Below are positions 17,839 to 26,629 of a stretch of 64,000 nucleotides of DNA, one piece after another. Location: contig JBJOMN010000035.1 of assembly GCA_046052345.1 (NCBI GenBank), positions 62,001-126,000 of the forward strand, read 5' to 3'. Within the stretch, counting starts at the first letter, position 1. Every line of letters begins with the position of its first letter. The position numbers and the translations under genes are program-made. This stretch comes from Pollutiaquabacter sp046052345 (lineage in GTDB: Bacteria; Bacteroidota; Bacteroidia; AKYH767-A; 2013-40CM-41-45). The notes under the pieces are model-generated. The model did no database searches. It was not told the DNA's origin and worked only from the letters and a program-made list of their open reading frames with translations.

Positions 17839-19113
17839 TCACACTGCACGAATAGCATCCACCGGGTTCATCCGGGAAGCCTGTAAGGCGGGGACGAAAC
17901 CGCTGATGATCCCGATGACTGCGGAAATGACCACGCCGTTGATGACATTGTTGACAGCCAGTGTCAGGTCAAAATCCAGCAACGAGGTGGCAACGGAGGA
18001 GAGACCGTAAACGGCCAGCAGACCAATACCGCCGCCGATCAGACAGAGGAAGACGGATTCGACCAGGAACTGCAGCAGGATGAAATAATTTTTCGCCCCG
18101 AGTGATTTCTGGATGCCGATGACGGGTGTTCTTTCCTTCACGGAGACGAACATGATGTTCGCGATCCCGAAACCACCTACGAGGATGGAGAAGCCGCCGA
18201 TGATCCATCCTGCGATCCCGAGGGTGGCGAAAAGGTCCTGCAGGTCGTTACTGAGCATCGAGGTCTCGTTGAGCGCGAAGTCATTATCCTCCTGCGGGTG
18301 TAACCTCCGGATATTCCTCAGATATCCCCGTAAATCCGCTTTGAGCTCCTGATTATTGATCCCTTCCCGAGCTTTGACAAGGATATAGGGATCATAACGG
18401 TCGGAGCGCAGATTCACGATGTTGCGGGCATAGTTGACCGGAACAATCACACAGTTGTCGGCGGAGGTCTCCATCAGGCTCTTCCCCTCCTTGGCGACGG
18501 TGCCGATGACCGTCATCTTGAGTCCGTGTACGGTGATCTGCTTGCCTACGGCGTTACCCGAGGGAAACATGGCATTCTGGAGGTCATATCCGAGCAAGGC
18601 GATCGGTTTTCCGCTGCCGGACTCTGATTCCGAGAAGTAGCGTCCGTCCGACAACTCCAGGCTCTTGATCTTGTCGTAATCCTGTGAAACCGCGAGTACG
18701 GTTACGTTCTCCACCGAGTTGCTGCCGTACTTGACAACCTGACCGTTGATCGTGGCGACATAGGCAACGGCGGAAGCGGTCTGAAGCCTGCGGTCCAACT
18801 CCTGCATCTCCCGGTGTCCGGGGATGGGGCGGTTCATGTACTTCCACCACGGGTATTCCCCGCCTTCGTCCTCCGGCATCCACGGCCATTTTTGCACGTA
18901 TACGACGTTGCTGCCGAGCGACTCGATATCCTTACGGATCTTCCGCTCCAGGGAATCGGTGACCGTAAAGACGGAGATGATGGCGAAGATGCCGATCGTG
19001 ATACCCAACAGGGAAAGGATGGTGCGCAGCTTGTTTACTCTCAGGGCCTCGATAGCGAAAAGGAAACTTTCGCGGACAAGGCGGAGGATCATCCGAGTGT
19101 GTGAAACGGCCAT
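17839..19113 (-). CDS. ABC transporter permease, MacB/FtsX type
   Basis: 424 residues. One N-terminal TM helix (about 24-46, LRTILSLLGITIGIFAIISVF) precedes a large periplasmic MacB_PCD domain (about 47-290). Three C-terminal TM helices follow, with the family motifs GGFGIANIMFVSVKERTPVIGIQKSLGA and SRMNPVDAIRA. Such permeases work with a separate LolD/MacB ATPase to move lipoproteins or peptides by mechanotransmission; no ATPase gene is next to it. A TACCTTTG box at 19128-19121 ends only 7 nt before the ATG at 19113. The transcript may therefore be nearly leaderless, or translation may start at the second Met (19092, MILRLVRES). Confidence 0.85.
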   Translation of the reverse strand: MAVSHTRMILRLVRESFLFAIEALRVNKLRTILSLLGITIGIFAIISVFTVTDSLERKIRKDIESLGSNVVYVQKWPWMPEDEGGEYPWWKYMNRPIPGHREMQELDRRLQTASAVAYVATINGQVVKYGSNSVENVTVLAVSQDYDKIKSLELSDGRYFSESESGSGKPIALLGYDLQNAMFPSGNAVGKQITVHGLKMTVIGTVAKEGKSLMETSADNCVIVPVNYARNIVNLRSDRYDPYILVKAREGINNQELKADLRGYLRNIRRLHPQEDNDFALNETSMLSNDLQDLFATLGIAGWIIGGFSILVGGFGIANIMFVSVKERTPVIGIQKSLGAKNYFILLQFLVESVFLCLIGGGIGLLAVYGLSSVATSLLDFDLTLAVNNVINGVVISAVIGIISGFVPALQASRMNPVDAIRAV

Positions 19114-19120
19114 CTTCCTC

Positions 19121-19128
19121 CAAAGGTA
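19121..19128 (-). promoter_or_regulatory. -7 box TACCTTTG upstream of the MacB-type permease
   Basis: Exact TAnnTTTG match 7 nt before the annotated ATG. A TTTT run lies near the -33 position. If used, it makes the mRNA almost leaderless for the first ATG and argues for considering the Met at 19092 as the start. Confidence 0.4.
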
Positions 19129-19252
19129 CGCAGTCGGTTCGGGGCGGAAAAGTCCTCGGAACGACAGTCCTTGTATTTATCCACGAAGCCCGCGACTTAA
19201 TAACAATCCGTGCCTGCGACCGCGTATTTTGCGGACCTTGTGCGTCAATCCC

Positions 19253-20779
19253 ATGGAAACACAAAAACTCATCAAAAGCGCACTGGTTTCGGTCTATCAT
19301 AAGGACAACCTGGAACCTGTTCTGAAAAAGCTTCACGCATTAGGGGTCACGTTATATGCAACGGGCGGAACACAGGAGTTCATTGAAAAAGCCGGGCTGC
19401 CGGTCGTTCCAGTCGAGAACCTTACCGACTATCCCTCCATACTCGGCGGACGGGTGAAGACCCTGCATCCAAAGGTCTTCGGAGGAATACTCAGCCGAAG
19501 GGAAAATGACTCGGACGTGGCGGAAATGCAGAATTACAGCATTCCTCCCATCGATCTGGTGATTGTCGACCTGTACCCGTTCGAGGCAACGGTCGCATCC
19601 GGTGCGGACGAATCCGCCATCATTGAAAAAATAGATATCGGCGGCATTTCGCTCATCCGGGCAGCAGCCAAGAATCACCGGGATGTGTTAATAGTCCCCT
19701 CCCGTGAACACTATTCCTGGTTGCTGGAGACACTCGACCGTCAGCAGGGCGCTACTACAGCGGCTGACCGGAAACTCATGGCGACGCATGCGTTCAATGT
19801 TTCTTCCCACTACGATACCGCCATTTTCCGGTATTTCAACCGGGAGGAACATGTTCATGTCTTCAAGGCGGATATTCCGCAAGCCATGTCCCTGAGGTAC
19901 GGGGAGAACCCTCATCAAAAAGGTACTTTCTACGGGGATTTTTCCTCCGGTCTGCGACAGTTGCACGGAAAGGAAATCTCCTACAATAACCTGCTGGATA
20001 TAGATGCGGCCGTGCAACTGATCCGGGAGTTTACCGCCCCTACTTTCGCCATCCTCAAGCATAATAATGCCTGCGGAATCGCCACCCGGTCCTCTCTCCC
20101 TGAGGCCTGGAAATGCGCTTTGGCGGCCGACCCGGTCTCTGCGTTCGGTGGCATACTCATCGCCAACCGTGAAATCGATTTGGAAACGGCTGCCTTGGTG
20201 AATGAACTCTTCTTTGAAGTTTGCATAGCACCCGGATTCGGAGAAGATGCACTGCCGCTGCTACGCCAAAAGAAAAATCGTATATTATTGATTGACAAAG
20301 GCTTGGAGTTTCCTTCGAAGCAATTCAGATCATTACTGAACGGTGTGGTCGAGCAGGATCGTGACGTTTCCGCCGAAACTGCGGCTGAGATGCGCGTGGT
20401 TACCAAGACAGTACCGAACGATCTTCTGCTGGCCGATCTGGAGTTCGCACTCCGCATTGTCAAACACACTAAATCCAATGCGATCGTGCTCGCAAAAGGC
20501 TTGCAGTTGCTGGCAAGCGGTACAGGTCAGACCTCCAGGGTTGATGCACTGCAGCAGGCCATTGCAAAAGCCCGCCATTTCGGCTTCGACCTGAGCGGTG
20601 CGGTCATGGCCAGTGACGCATTTTTCCCTTTCCCGGATTGTGTGGAAATCGCCCAAAATGCAGGAATTTCGGCCATTGTCCAGCCCGGAGGCTCGATCAA
20701 GGATCAGGATTCGATAGATGCGGCCGATCGCCTGAAAGTAGCGATGGTAATGACCGGAATTCGTCATTTCAAGCATTGA
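19253..20779 (+). CDS. purH: bifunctional AICAR formyltransferase/IMP cyclohydrolase
   Basis: Performs the last two steps of de novo IMP synthesis. 508 residues from the ATG at 19253 (METQKLIKSALVSVYHK); the frame is open further upstream but the family start is here. The N-terminal IMP cyclohydrolase (about 1-150) shows GVTLYATGGTQEFIEKAG, GGRVKTLHPKVFGGIL and DLVIVDLYPF. The C-terminal transformylase shows LRYGENPHQKG and the catalytic Lys-His in ILKHNNACGIA. It is divergent from the permease. Purine synthesis followed directly by mre genes is a layout I recall from many Bacteroidota. Confidence 0.96.
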   Translation: METQKLIKSALVSVYHKDNLEPVLKKLHALGVTLYATGGTQEFIEKAGLPVVPVENLTDYPSILGGRVKTLHPKVFGGILSRRENDSDVAEMQNYSIPPIDLVIVDLYPFEATVASGADESAIIEKIDIGGISLIRAAAKNHRDVLIVPSREHYSWLLETLDRQQGATTAADRKLMATHAFNVSSHYDTAIFRYFNREEHVHVFKADIPQAMSLRYGENPHQKGTFYGDFSSGLRQLHGKEISYNNLLDIDAAVQLIREFTAPTFAILKHNNACGIATRSSLPEAWKCALAADPVSAFGGILIANREIDLETAALVNELFFEVCIAPGFGEDALPLLRQKKNRILLIDKGLEFPSKQFRSLLNGVVEQDRDVSAETAAEMRVVTKTVPNDLLLADLEFALRIVKHTKSNAIVLAKGLQLLASGTGQTSRVDALQQAIAKARHFGFDLSGAVMASDAFFPFPDCVEIAQNAGISAIVQPGGSIKDQDSIDAADRLKVAMVMTGIRHFKH

Positions 20780-20796
20780 TTTGCTTACTACCTTTG
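20767..20796 (+). promoter_or_regulatory. probable mreB operon promoter (TTTC-N18-TACCTTTG)
   Basis: -33-like TTTC at 20767-20770, spacer 18, and a perfect -7 TACCTTTG at 20789-20796. It overlaps the end of purH, giving a leader of about 100 nt before the mreB ATG at 20903. This suggests that the shape operon can be transcribed independently of purH. Confidence 0.45.
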
Positions 20797-20902
20797 CGGG
20801 CCCTGTGATAACCAAAGGCCTGTTCTCTGCGTATAGGCCGGAGCTCATCCGCTCCAACAAGTGTTACAGACTGCTGCATCAACGAACAATAAGAGAAGCC
20901 TC

Positions 20903-21925
20903 ATGGGACTTTTTGATTTTCTCACTCAGGAAATCGCGATTGACCTCGGAACCGCGAACACCCTGATCATCCATAATGACAAAGTCGTGGTGGACGAGCC
21001 TTCGATCGTGGCCATCGACCGTACCAGCGGCAAGATCATCGCCGTAGGAAAGCAGGCCATGATGATGCACGGAAAGACGCACGAGAACATCAAGACCATT
21101 CGTCCGCTCAAGGACGGTGTGATCGCAGATTTCGATGCGGCGGAGCATATGATCCGCGGCATGATCCGTATGATCAATCCGGGTCCCCGGCTGTTCCAGC
21201 CTTCCCTGAAAATGGTCATCTGTATCCCTTCGGGTATCACGGAAGTCGAGAAGCGCGCTGTCCGTGATTCTGCCGAACACGCCGGTGCCAAGGAAGTTTA
21301 CCTGATCCATGAACCGATGGCAGCGGCCATCGGTATCGGTATCGATGTGGAAGAGCCGATGGGCAACATGATCATCGACATCGGCGGAGGCACCAGTGAG
21401 ATTGCCGTGATCGCCTTAGGCGGAATCGTGTGCGACCAGTCCATCCGCGTTGCGGGTGACGTATTCACCAACGATATCTGGGATTACATGCGCCGTCAGC
21501 ACAATATCATGATCGGCGAACGTTCCGCCGAGCAGATCAAGATCCTGGTCGGCGCCGCCATTCCTGAACTTGACAATCCGCCGCCTGACTATGCCGTGCA
21601 CGGGCGCGACCTGATGACAGGTATTCCCAAGGAGATCACGGTCAGTTATTCGGAAATCGCTCACGCGCTCGACAAGTCCATTTCCAAGATCGAGGAAGCC
21701 ATTCTCAAGGCGCTTGAGATGACACCTCCGGAGCTTTCTGCGGACATTTACCGTACCGGAATCTACCTGACGGGCGGAGGGGCTTTGCTCCGGGGACTCG
21801 ATGTGCGGATCTCCCGAAAGACCAAGCTTCCTGTGCACGTCGCCGAGGATCCGCTTCGTGCTGTTGTCCGCGGCACCGGTATCGCTCTGAAAAACATCGA
21901 CCGCTTCAAATTCCTGATCCCCTGA
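20903..21925 (+). CDS. mreB: rod shape-determining actin homologue MreB
   Basis: Actin-like ATPase forming membrane-associated filaments that steer lateral-wall synthesis. 340 residues from the ATG at 20903 (MGLFDFLTQEIAIDLG); an earlier in-frame start at 20861 would add 14 residues without homology. Actin-fold motifs are present: phosphate 1 AIDLGTANTLI, phosphate 2 IDIGGGTSEIAVIALGG and adenosine TGGGALLRGLD. The N-terminal amphipathic MGLFDFL is the membrane anchor. First gene of mreB-mreC-mreD-mrdA-rodA. Confidence 0.96.
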   Translation: MGLFDFLTQEIAIDLGTANTLIIHNDKVVVDEPSIVAIDRTSGKIIAVGKQAMMMHGKTHENIKTIRPLKDGVIADFDAAEHMIRGMIRMINPGPRLFQPSLKMVICIPSGITEVEKRAVRDSAEHAGAKEVYLIHEPMAAAIGIGIDVEEPMGNMIIDIGGGTSEIAVIALGGIVCDQSIRVAGDVFTNDIWDYMRRQHNIMIGERSAEQIKILVGAAIPELDNPPPDYAVHGRDLMTGIPKEITVSYSEIAHALDKSISKIEEAILKALEMTPPELSADIYRTGIYLTGGGALLRGLDVRISRKTKLPVHVAEDPLRAVVRGTGIALKNIDRFKFLIP

Positions 21926-22041
21926 CCTTTCAGCGGTAATTTTTTGAGTCCGGGCGGCCGTGATTCGGCTGCATCACGTATTTTTGAGAATAATATCCTC
22001 CGTCCGCGGCCGCACGTCGGTCCCGGGTGCGGTCTTGTCTC

Positions 22042-22875
22042 ATGCGTAACCTGTTACAGCTGCTCTGGCGGTACAATTTCTTCCTCTTCTTCCTGTTGTT
22101 GGAGGGCTTCTGTATTTACCTCGTGGCGCGAAACAGTAATTTCCATCATGCAGGCTTCGTCAACTCGACCAACCGCTTCACGGCGAAGATCAATTCCGTG
22201 GTGAGTGCTGCCACGGAATATGTGAACCTTCGCGAGACGAACGAGGCGCTTGCCCGACAGAATGCCGCACTTAAGAGCCTGTTGCCGGAGAGCTTTTACA
22301 TGGACAGCGTGGACCGGCAGCATGTAGATGATTCGGTCCGTTTCCAGCAGTATGAGTACATCACGGCACGTGTGGTCAACAATTCGGTGAACCGCCGTAA
22401 CAACTACCTTACGTTGGATCGCGGCAGCAGGCACGGCGTACGTCCCGAGATGGGCGTCATATCGGCCGAAGGAGTCGTCGGCATCGTCAAGGACGTGTCC
22501 GAACATTATTGTTCCGTACTTTCTTTCCTTCACAAAGACGCACGTATCAGCGCCCGGGTGAAAAAGAACGGCTTCATCGGTTCCATGGTATGGGACGGAT
22601 ATGACCCCTTATACGGCTCGCTGAAGGATATCGCAAAGCATGTCAGGCTCGCGAAGGGCGACACTATCGTCACTTCCAGTTTCTCCAAGATTTTCCCGCA
22701 GGATGTCCCCGTCGGAGTCATCGACCGTGTAAACCCGAATACCGGCGATAATTTCCAGGAAGTAACGGTACGCTTGTCCGTTCCTTTCGCCAGCTTGGCA
22801 CACGTATACATCGTGGGCAATCTCCTCAAGGAAGAGCAAACCGCTTTAGAAGCAAGACAAGAAAATGATCGTTAA
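22042..22875 (+). CDS. mreC: rod shape-determining protein MreC
   Basis: Inner-membrane protein with a periplasmic beta-domain that links MreB/MreD to PBP2. 277 residues from the ATG at 22042 (MRNLLQLLWRYNFFLFFLLL): one TM helix (about 9-30), a coiled coil (about 55-80, ETNEALARQNAALKSLL), then two beta-barrel lobes (RNNYLTLDRGSRHGVRPEMG ... DTIVTSSFSKIFPQDVPVG). A GTG at 22027 is a less likely start. It overlaps mreD by 11 nt, so the two are translationally coupled. Confidence 0.93.
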   Translation: MRNLLQLLWRYNFFLFFLLLEGFCIYLVARNSNFHHAGFVNSTNRFTAKINSVVSAATEYVNLRETNEALARQNAALKSLLPESFYMDSVDRQHVDDSVRFQQYEYITARVVNNSVNRRNNYLTLDRGSRHGVRPEMGVISAEGVVGIVKDVSEHYCSVLSFLHKDARISARVKKNGFIGSMVWDGYDPLYGSLKDIAKHVRLAKGDTIVTSSFSKIFPQDVPVGVIDRVNPNTGDNFQEVTVRLSVPFASLAHVYIVGNLLKEEQTALEARQENDR

Positions 22876-23398
22876 TGTCCTGCAGCACGTGCTGCGTTTC
22901 GCATTTCTGGTCCTTTTACAGGTGGTTGTACTCAACCACGTGCAGTGGAGCGGGTATGTGAATCCCTACGTATACATCCTTTTCGTGTTGCTGCTGCCGG
23001 TGGAGACTCCGCGCGCCTTCCAGCTGGTGCTCGGTTTCATCGCTGGAATCACCATCGACATGTTCGGAGATACGGGCGGACTGCATGCCGCAGCCACGGT
23101 GGCCATGTCTTTCGCTCGGCCATATGTCCTCCGGCTTTTGGCTCCCCGCGACGGGTATGAATCGGAGGCGAGACTCTCTCCGCACACTTTCGGACTTAAA
23201 TGGTTCGCGACCTATCTGTTCCTTTCTGCATTCATCCATCATTTCGTACTTTTCTACCTTGAGGTTTTCCGTTTCAGCGAGTTCTTCATAACCTTCTTGA
23301 AAGTCCTGCTGAACACCGCAATCAGTGTCCTCATCATGCTGATGGGACAGTACCTATTCAGCCGATCCGTCAACAGGAATGAACGCATCATCGGGTAG
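22865..23398 (+). CDS. mreD: rod shape-determining protein MreD
   Basis: 177 residues, almost entirely hydrophobic with about five TM helices (LRFAFLVLLQVVVLNHVQWSG; YVYILFVLLLPVETPR; LVLGFIAGITIDMFGDTGG; ATYLFLSAFIHHFVLFYLEVF; LLNTAISVLIMLMGQYLFS). This matches MreD in size and in position between mreC and the PBP2 gene. It overlaps mreC by 11 nt and mrdA by 20 nt. Sequence alone would be weak evidence; the context makes the call. Confidence 0.9.
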   Translation: MIVNVLQHVLRFAFLVLLQVVVLNHVQWSGYVNPYVYILFVLLLPVETPRAFQLVLGFIAGITIDMFGDTGGLHAAATVAMSFARPYVLRLLAPRDGYESEARLSPHTFGLKWFATYLFLSAFIHHFVLFYLEVFRFSEFFITFLKVLLNTAISVLIMLMGQYLFSRSVNRNERIIG

Positions 23399-25259
23399 GA
23401 GAACAGTCATCATCTTCATCATCCTGACGGTCGGCCTGGTATACGTACTCCGGCTGTTCTATCTCCAGGTGATCGATACGTCGTATATGGTGTCAGCACG
23501 CAGCAACGTGCTCCGCAACATCATCGATTACCCTTCGCGCGGACTCATTTACGACCGTCACGGGAAATTGCTGGTATACAATGAGCCGGTGTACGACCTT
23601 ATGGTGATTCCGAAGCAGGCAAAGGGGATCGACTCTCTCGAGCTTTGTTCCCTCATCGGAATAACCCCGGACGATTACGCCGCGAAGTTCCGAAAAGCCA
23701 AAGCCTATTCCTCCGTCAAGCCCTCGCTTTTCGAGAAGCAGCTTTCCGTGGAGACCTATGCCACGCTTCAGGAGAAACTGTACAAGTTTCCCGGTTTCTA
23801 CGTCCAGCCCCGTACGCTTCGTAAATATCCCTATCCTATCGCGGCACATCTTTTCGGATATATCGGTGAAGTGGATTCATCCACCACGCGCAAAGACCCT
23901 TATTACAAGGAAGGTGATTACATCGGTAAAAGCGGTATCGAGCAGTCGTACGAGACCTACCTGCGGGGTCGCCGTGGAGTCCGGGTGATGATGGTGGACG
24001 TATTCAACCGTGAGAAGGGCAGCTTCCAGAACGGCATGTACGATACCGTGGCGATCGCCGGGGAGAATCTGACCATCAGTATCGATGCGACATTGCAGGA
24101 GTTGGGCGAAGAATTGCTTTCCGGCAAGGTCGGTAGCATCGTTGCAATCGAGCCGTCCTCGGGCGAAATCCTCTGCATGGTCAGCGCTCCTGCCTACGAC
24201 CCTAACCTGCTGGTAGGCAGGGCGCGTACGAAGAACTATTCGCAGCTCCTTTCGGACCCCTACAAGCCGCTTTTCAACCGTGCTCAAATGGCACTCTATC
24301 CGCCCGGTTCGACCTTCAAGGTCGTCATGGCCCTGATCGCTTCGCAGGAGCAGTTGCTGTTCCCGTCGACGCGGTACCCTTGCGCGGGAGGATATCCGCC
24401 GTTGGGCGGAAAACCGGGTTGTCACGCGCATGCCTCTCCGCTCGACCTGCGCGAGTCCATCACACAGTCCTGCAACAGTTATTACAGTTACGTATTCCGA
24501 TCCGTAATCGATAACCGCCGTTTCAGTAAGACGGAAGAGGCCTTCGCCGACTGGCGCAACCGTATCGCACTTTTCGGCATCGGCGTCAAACTGGATTCTG
24601 ACCTCCCCAATATCCTCAAGGGGTCGGTGCCTACCATCGACTATTACAACCGTTACTTCGGAAAAGGTTCCTGGAAATCATCCACCATCATCTCCCTCGG
24701 CATCGGGCAGGGTGAACTGGGAATCACTCCTCTGCAGAATGCGAACATCCTTGCGGCCGTAGCCAACCGTGGCTGGTATTATGCACCGCATGTAGTGAAG
24801 GAGATCGGTGCAAAACACTACCTGCCCGACCGTTTCAAGGTGAAGCACAGCCTCGGAATCGATGAAGGTTACTTCGGACCTGTCATCGACGGCATGGAGG
24901 GCGTGGTAGAGCACGGTACCGCTTCCGCATCCAAGATCAAAGGGATAACGATGTGTGGAAAGACCGGAACGGCACAGAACCCTCACGGGAAGGACCACTC
25001 GGTTTTCGTGGCCTTCGCTCCCCGGGACGAGCCGAAGATCGCCATCGCCGTAACCGTCGAGAATGCGGGCTGGGGCGGCACAGTAGCGGCTCCGATCGCC
25101 TCACTGCTGGTAGAAAAATACCTCACGGACAGCATCAGCCGTCCGGAATTGCTGGAACGTATGAAGTCCTCGGTGACTTTACCCGTAGTCCGTGCCCCGC
25201 GTACCTCCCGTACCGACTCCTCCTTATCTTCACCCGAATCCCCATCGGAACGCCCCTGA
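23379..25259 (+). CDS. mrdA: penicillin-binding protein 2, elongasome transpeptidase
   Basis: Class B PBP that cross-links peptidoglycan during elongation with RodA. 626 residues: a short cytoplasmic tail, one TM helix (about 8-28), a dimerisation/pedestal domain with the IDYPSRGLIYDRHGKLL motif, then the transpeptidase. Active-site motifs are all present: SxxK as PGSTFK (Ser311), SxN as SCN (364-366) and KTG as CGKTGTAQNP (Lys528). An R/S/P-rich tail closes the protein. It overlaps mreD by 20 nt and is 11 nt from rodA. Confidence 0.95.
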   Translation: MNASSGRRTVIIFIILTVGLVYVLRLFYLQVIDTSYMVSARSNVLRNIIDYPSRGLIYDRHGKLLVYNEPVYDLMVIPKQAKGIDSLELCSLIGITPDDYAAKFRKAKAYSSVKPSLFEKQLSVETYATLQEKLYKFPGFYVQPRTLRKYPYPIAAHLFGYIGEVDSSTTRKDPYYKEGDYIGKSGIEQSYETYLRGRRGVRVMMVDVFNREKGSFQNGMYDTVAIAGENLTISIDATLQELGEELLSGKVGSIVAIEPSSGEILCMVSAPAYDPNLLVGRARTKNYSQLLSDPYKPLFNRAQMALYPPGSTFKVVMALIASQEQLLFPSTRYPCAGGYPPLGGKPGCHAHASPLDLRESITQSCNSYYSYVFRSVIDNRRFSKTEEAFADWRNRIALFGIGVKLDSDLPNILKGSVPTIDYYNRYFGKGSWKSSTIISLGIGQGELGITPLQNANILAAVANRGWYYAPHVVKEIGAKHYLPDRFKVKHSLGIDEGYFGPVIDGMEGVVEHGTASASKIKGITMCGKTGTAQNPHGKDHSVFVAFAPRDEPKIAIAVTVENAGWGGTVAAPIASLLVEKYLTDSISRPELLERMKSSVTLPVVRAPRTSRTDSSLSSPESPSERP

Positions 25260-25270
25260 AATGAAATACC

Positions 25271-26533
25271 ATGCGCGAGCAGCGAAGCATACTTGATAAC
25301 CTGGACTGGACGCTGGTCGGACTCTACCTTTTGATGGTATTCGCAGGCTGGATGAACATCTATGCAGCAGTCTACAACGATGACCATCAGAACCTGTTGG
25401 ATCTTTCGCAGAACTACGGCCGGCAGTCCTTGTGGATCGTGGGGGCGCTTGCCATCGCATTCATGATCCTGGTGATCGACGGGAAATTCTATGCGGCGTT
25501 CTCCTATCCGATCTATGGATTCATGATCCTCTTGTGTCTCAGCACCTTCGCCTTCGCCCGGGGCGTGAAAGGCTCCTACGGTTGGATCGACATCGGCAGC
25601 TTCAAGCTGCAGCCGGCCGAGTTCGCCAAGTTCGCCACCAATATGGCGTTGGCCAAATACCTGAGCACTTTGGGCATCCAGATGCAGCATCTGCGCACGA
25701 AAGTCATTTCCATCCTGTTGGTGGCTTTACCGGCGGGAATCATCCTGTTGCAGAACGACACGGGATCCGCGATCGTATTCGCGTCCTTCGTTTTCGTGCT
25801 CTATCGCGAGGGACTCTCCGGTAACGTCCTGCTGCTCGGTTTCCTTGCTGTCGTGCTCTTCGTCCTTGCCCTTCTCGTAAAGCAGATCATCCTGTTTTCG
25901 ATCATTGCAGCCGTCGCCTTCATCTTCTACCTGTTGGTACGTAAGACACGTCGGAACATCCTGATCATCCTTGCAGGCGCTGTCATCGCTGCGGGAATCG
26001 TCTTCAGTGTCGACTATGTATATAAGAATGTCCTGCAGGCACACCAACGCACACGGATCGATGTCCTGTTGGGAAAAGAGCAGGACCTGAAGGGGGCCGG
26101 TTACAATGTGAATCAGAGCAAGATCGCCATCGGATCGGGCGGATGGTTCGGAAAGGGATATCTGCAGGGGACCCAGACGAAATTCGATTTCGTTCCCGAA
26201 CAGAGCACGGATTTCATTTTCTGTACGGTAGGGGAGGAGTGGGGTTTCTTCGGAAGCGCCGTCCTGATCGGTCTTTTCATGCTTCTGCTGATACGTATCA
26301 TCATCATCGCAGAGCGGCAGCGATCGCAGTATTCAAGGATCTACGGTTACGGAGTGGCTTCCATCCTGTTCTTCCACCTGATGATCAACATCGGCATGAC
26401 CATAGGTCTTGCGCCGGTCATCGGCATACCGCTTCCTTTCTTCAGTTACGGGGGGTCTTCGCTATGGTCGTTCACGATCCTGCTTTTCGTATTCATCAAA
26501 CTGGATGCCTACAGGCTGCAGATACTCCGATGA
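25271..26533 (+). CDS. rodA: RodA peptidoglycan glycosyltransferase (SEDS family)
   Basis: Polymerises lipid II for cell elongation as partner of PBP2. 420 residues with about ten TM helices. SEDS motifs are visible: GSYGWIDIGSFKLQPAEFAKF, the large loop with GAGYNVNQSKIAIGSGGWFGKG, FVPEQSTDFIF, and the C-terminal GIPLPFFSYGGSS. Membership of the mreBCD-mrdA cluster separates it from FtsW. It is the last gene of the operon, closed by the terminator at 26581-26610. Confidence 0.95.
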   Translation: MREQRSILDNLDWTLVGLYLLMVFAGWMNIYAAVYNDDHQNLLDLSQNYGRQSLWIVGALAIAFMILVIDGKFYAAFSYPIYGFMILLCLSTFAFARGVKGSYGWIDIGSFKLQPAEFAKFATNMALAKYLSTLGIQMQHLRTKVISILLVALPAGIILLQNDTGSAIVFASFVFVLYREGLSGNVLLLGFLAVVLFVLALLVKQIILFSIIAAVAFIFYLLVRKTRRNILIILAGAVIAAGIVFSVDYVYKNVLQAHQRTRIDVLLGKEQDLKGAGYNVNQSKIAIGSGGWFGKGYLQGTQTKFDFVPEQSTDFIFCTVGEEWGFFGSAVLIGLFMLLLIRIIIIAERQRSQYSRIYGYGVASILFFHLMINIGMTIGLAPVIGIPLPFFSYGGSSLWSFTILLFVFIKLDAYRLQILR

Positions 26534-26580
26534 TGATGGTGAGTATGCCTGCGGCAGCGGATGCAATGGCCGTATGAAAA

Positions 26581-26610
26581 AAGCCCCGCGGGAATCCCGC
26601 GGGGCTTTTT
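26581..26610. terminator. bidirectional intrinsic terminator between rodA and the PPIase gene
   Basis: Inverted repeat AAGCCCCGCGGGA/TCCCGCGGGGCTT with an A-tract on the left and a T-tract on the right. It can stop the rodA transcript on the plus strand and the PPIase transcript on the minus strand. Confidence 0.9.
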
Positions 26611-26629
26611 AAAATAAGGAGGGAGGATC

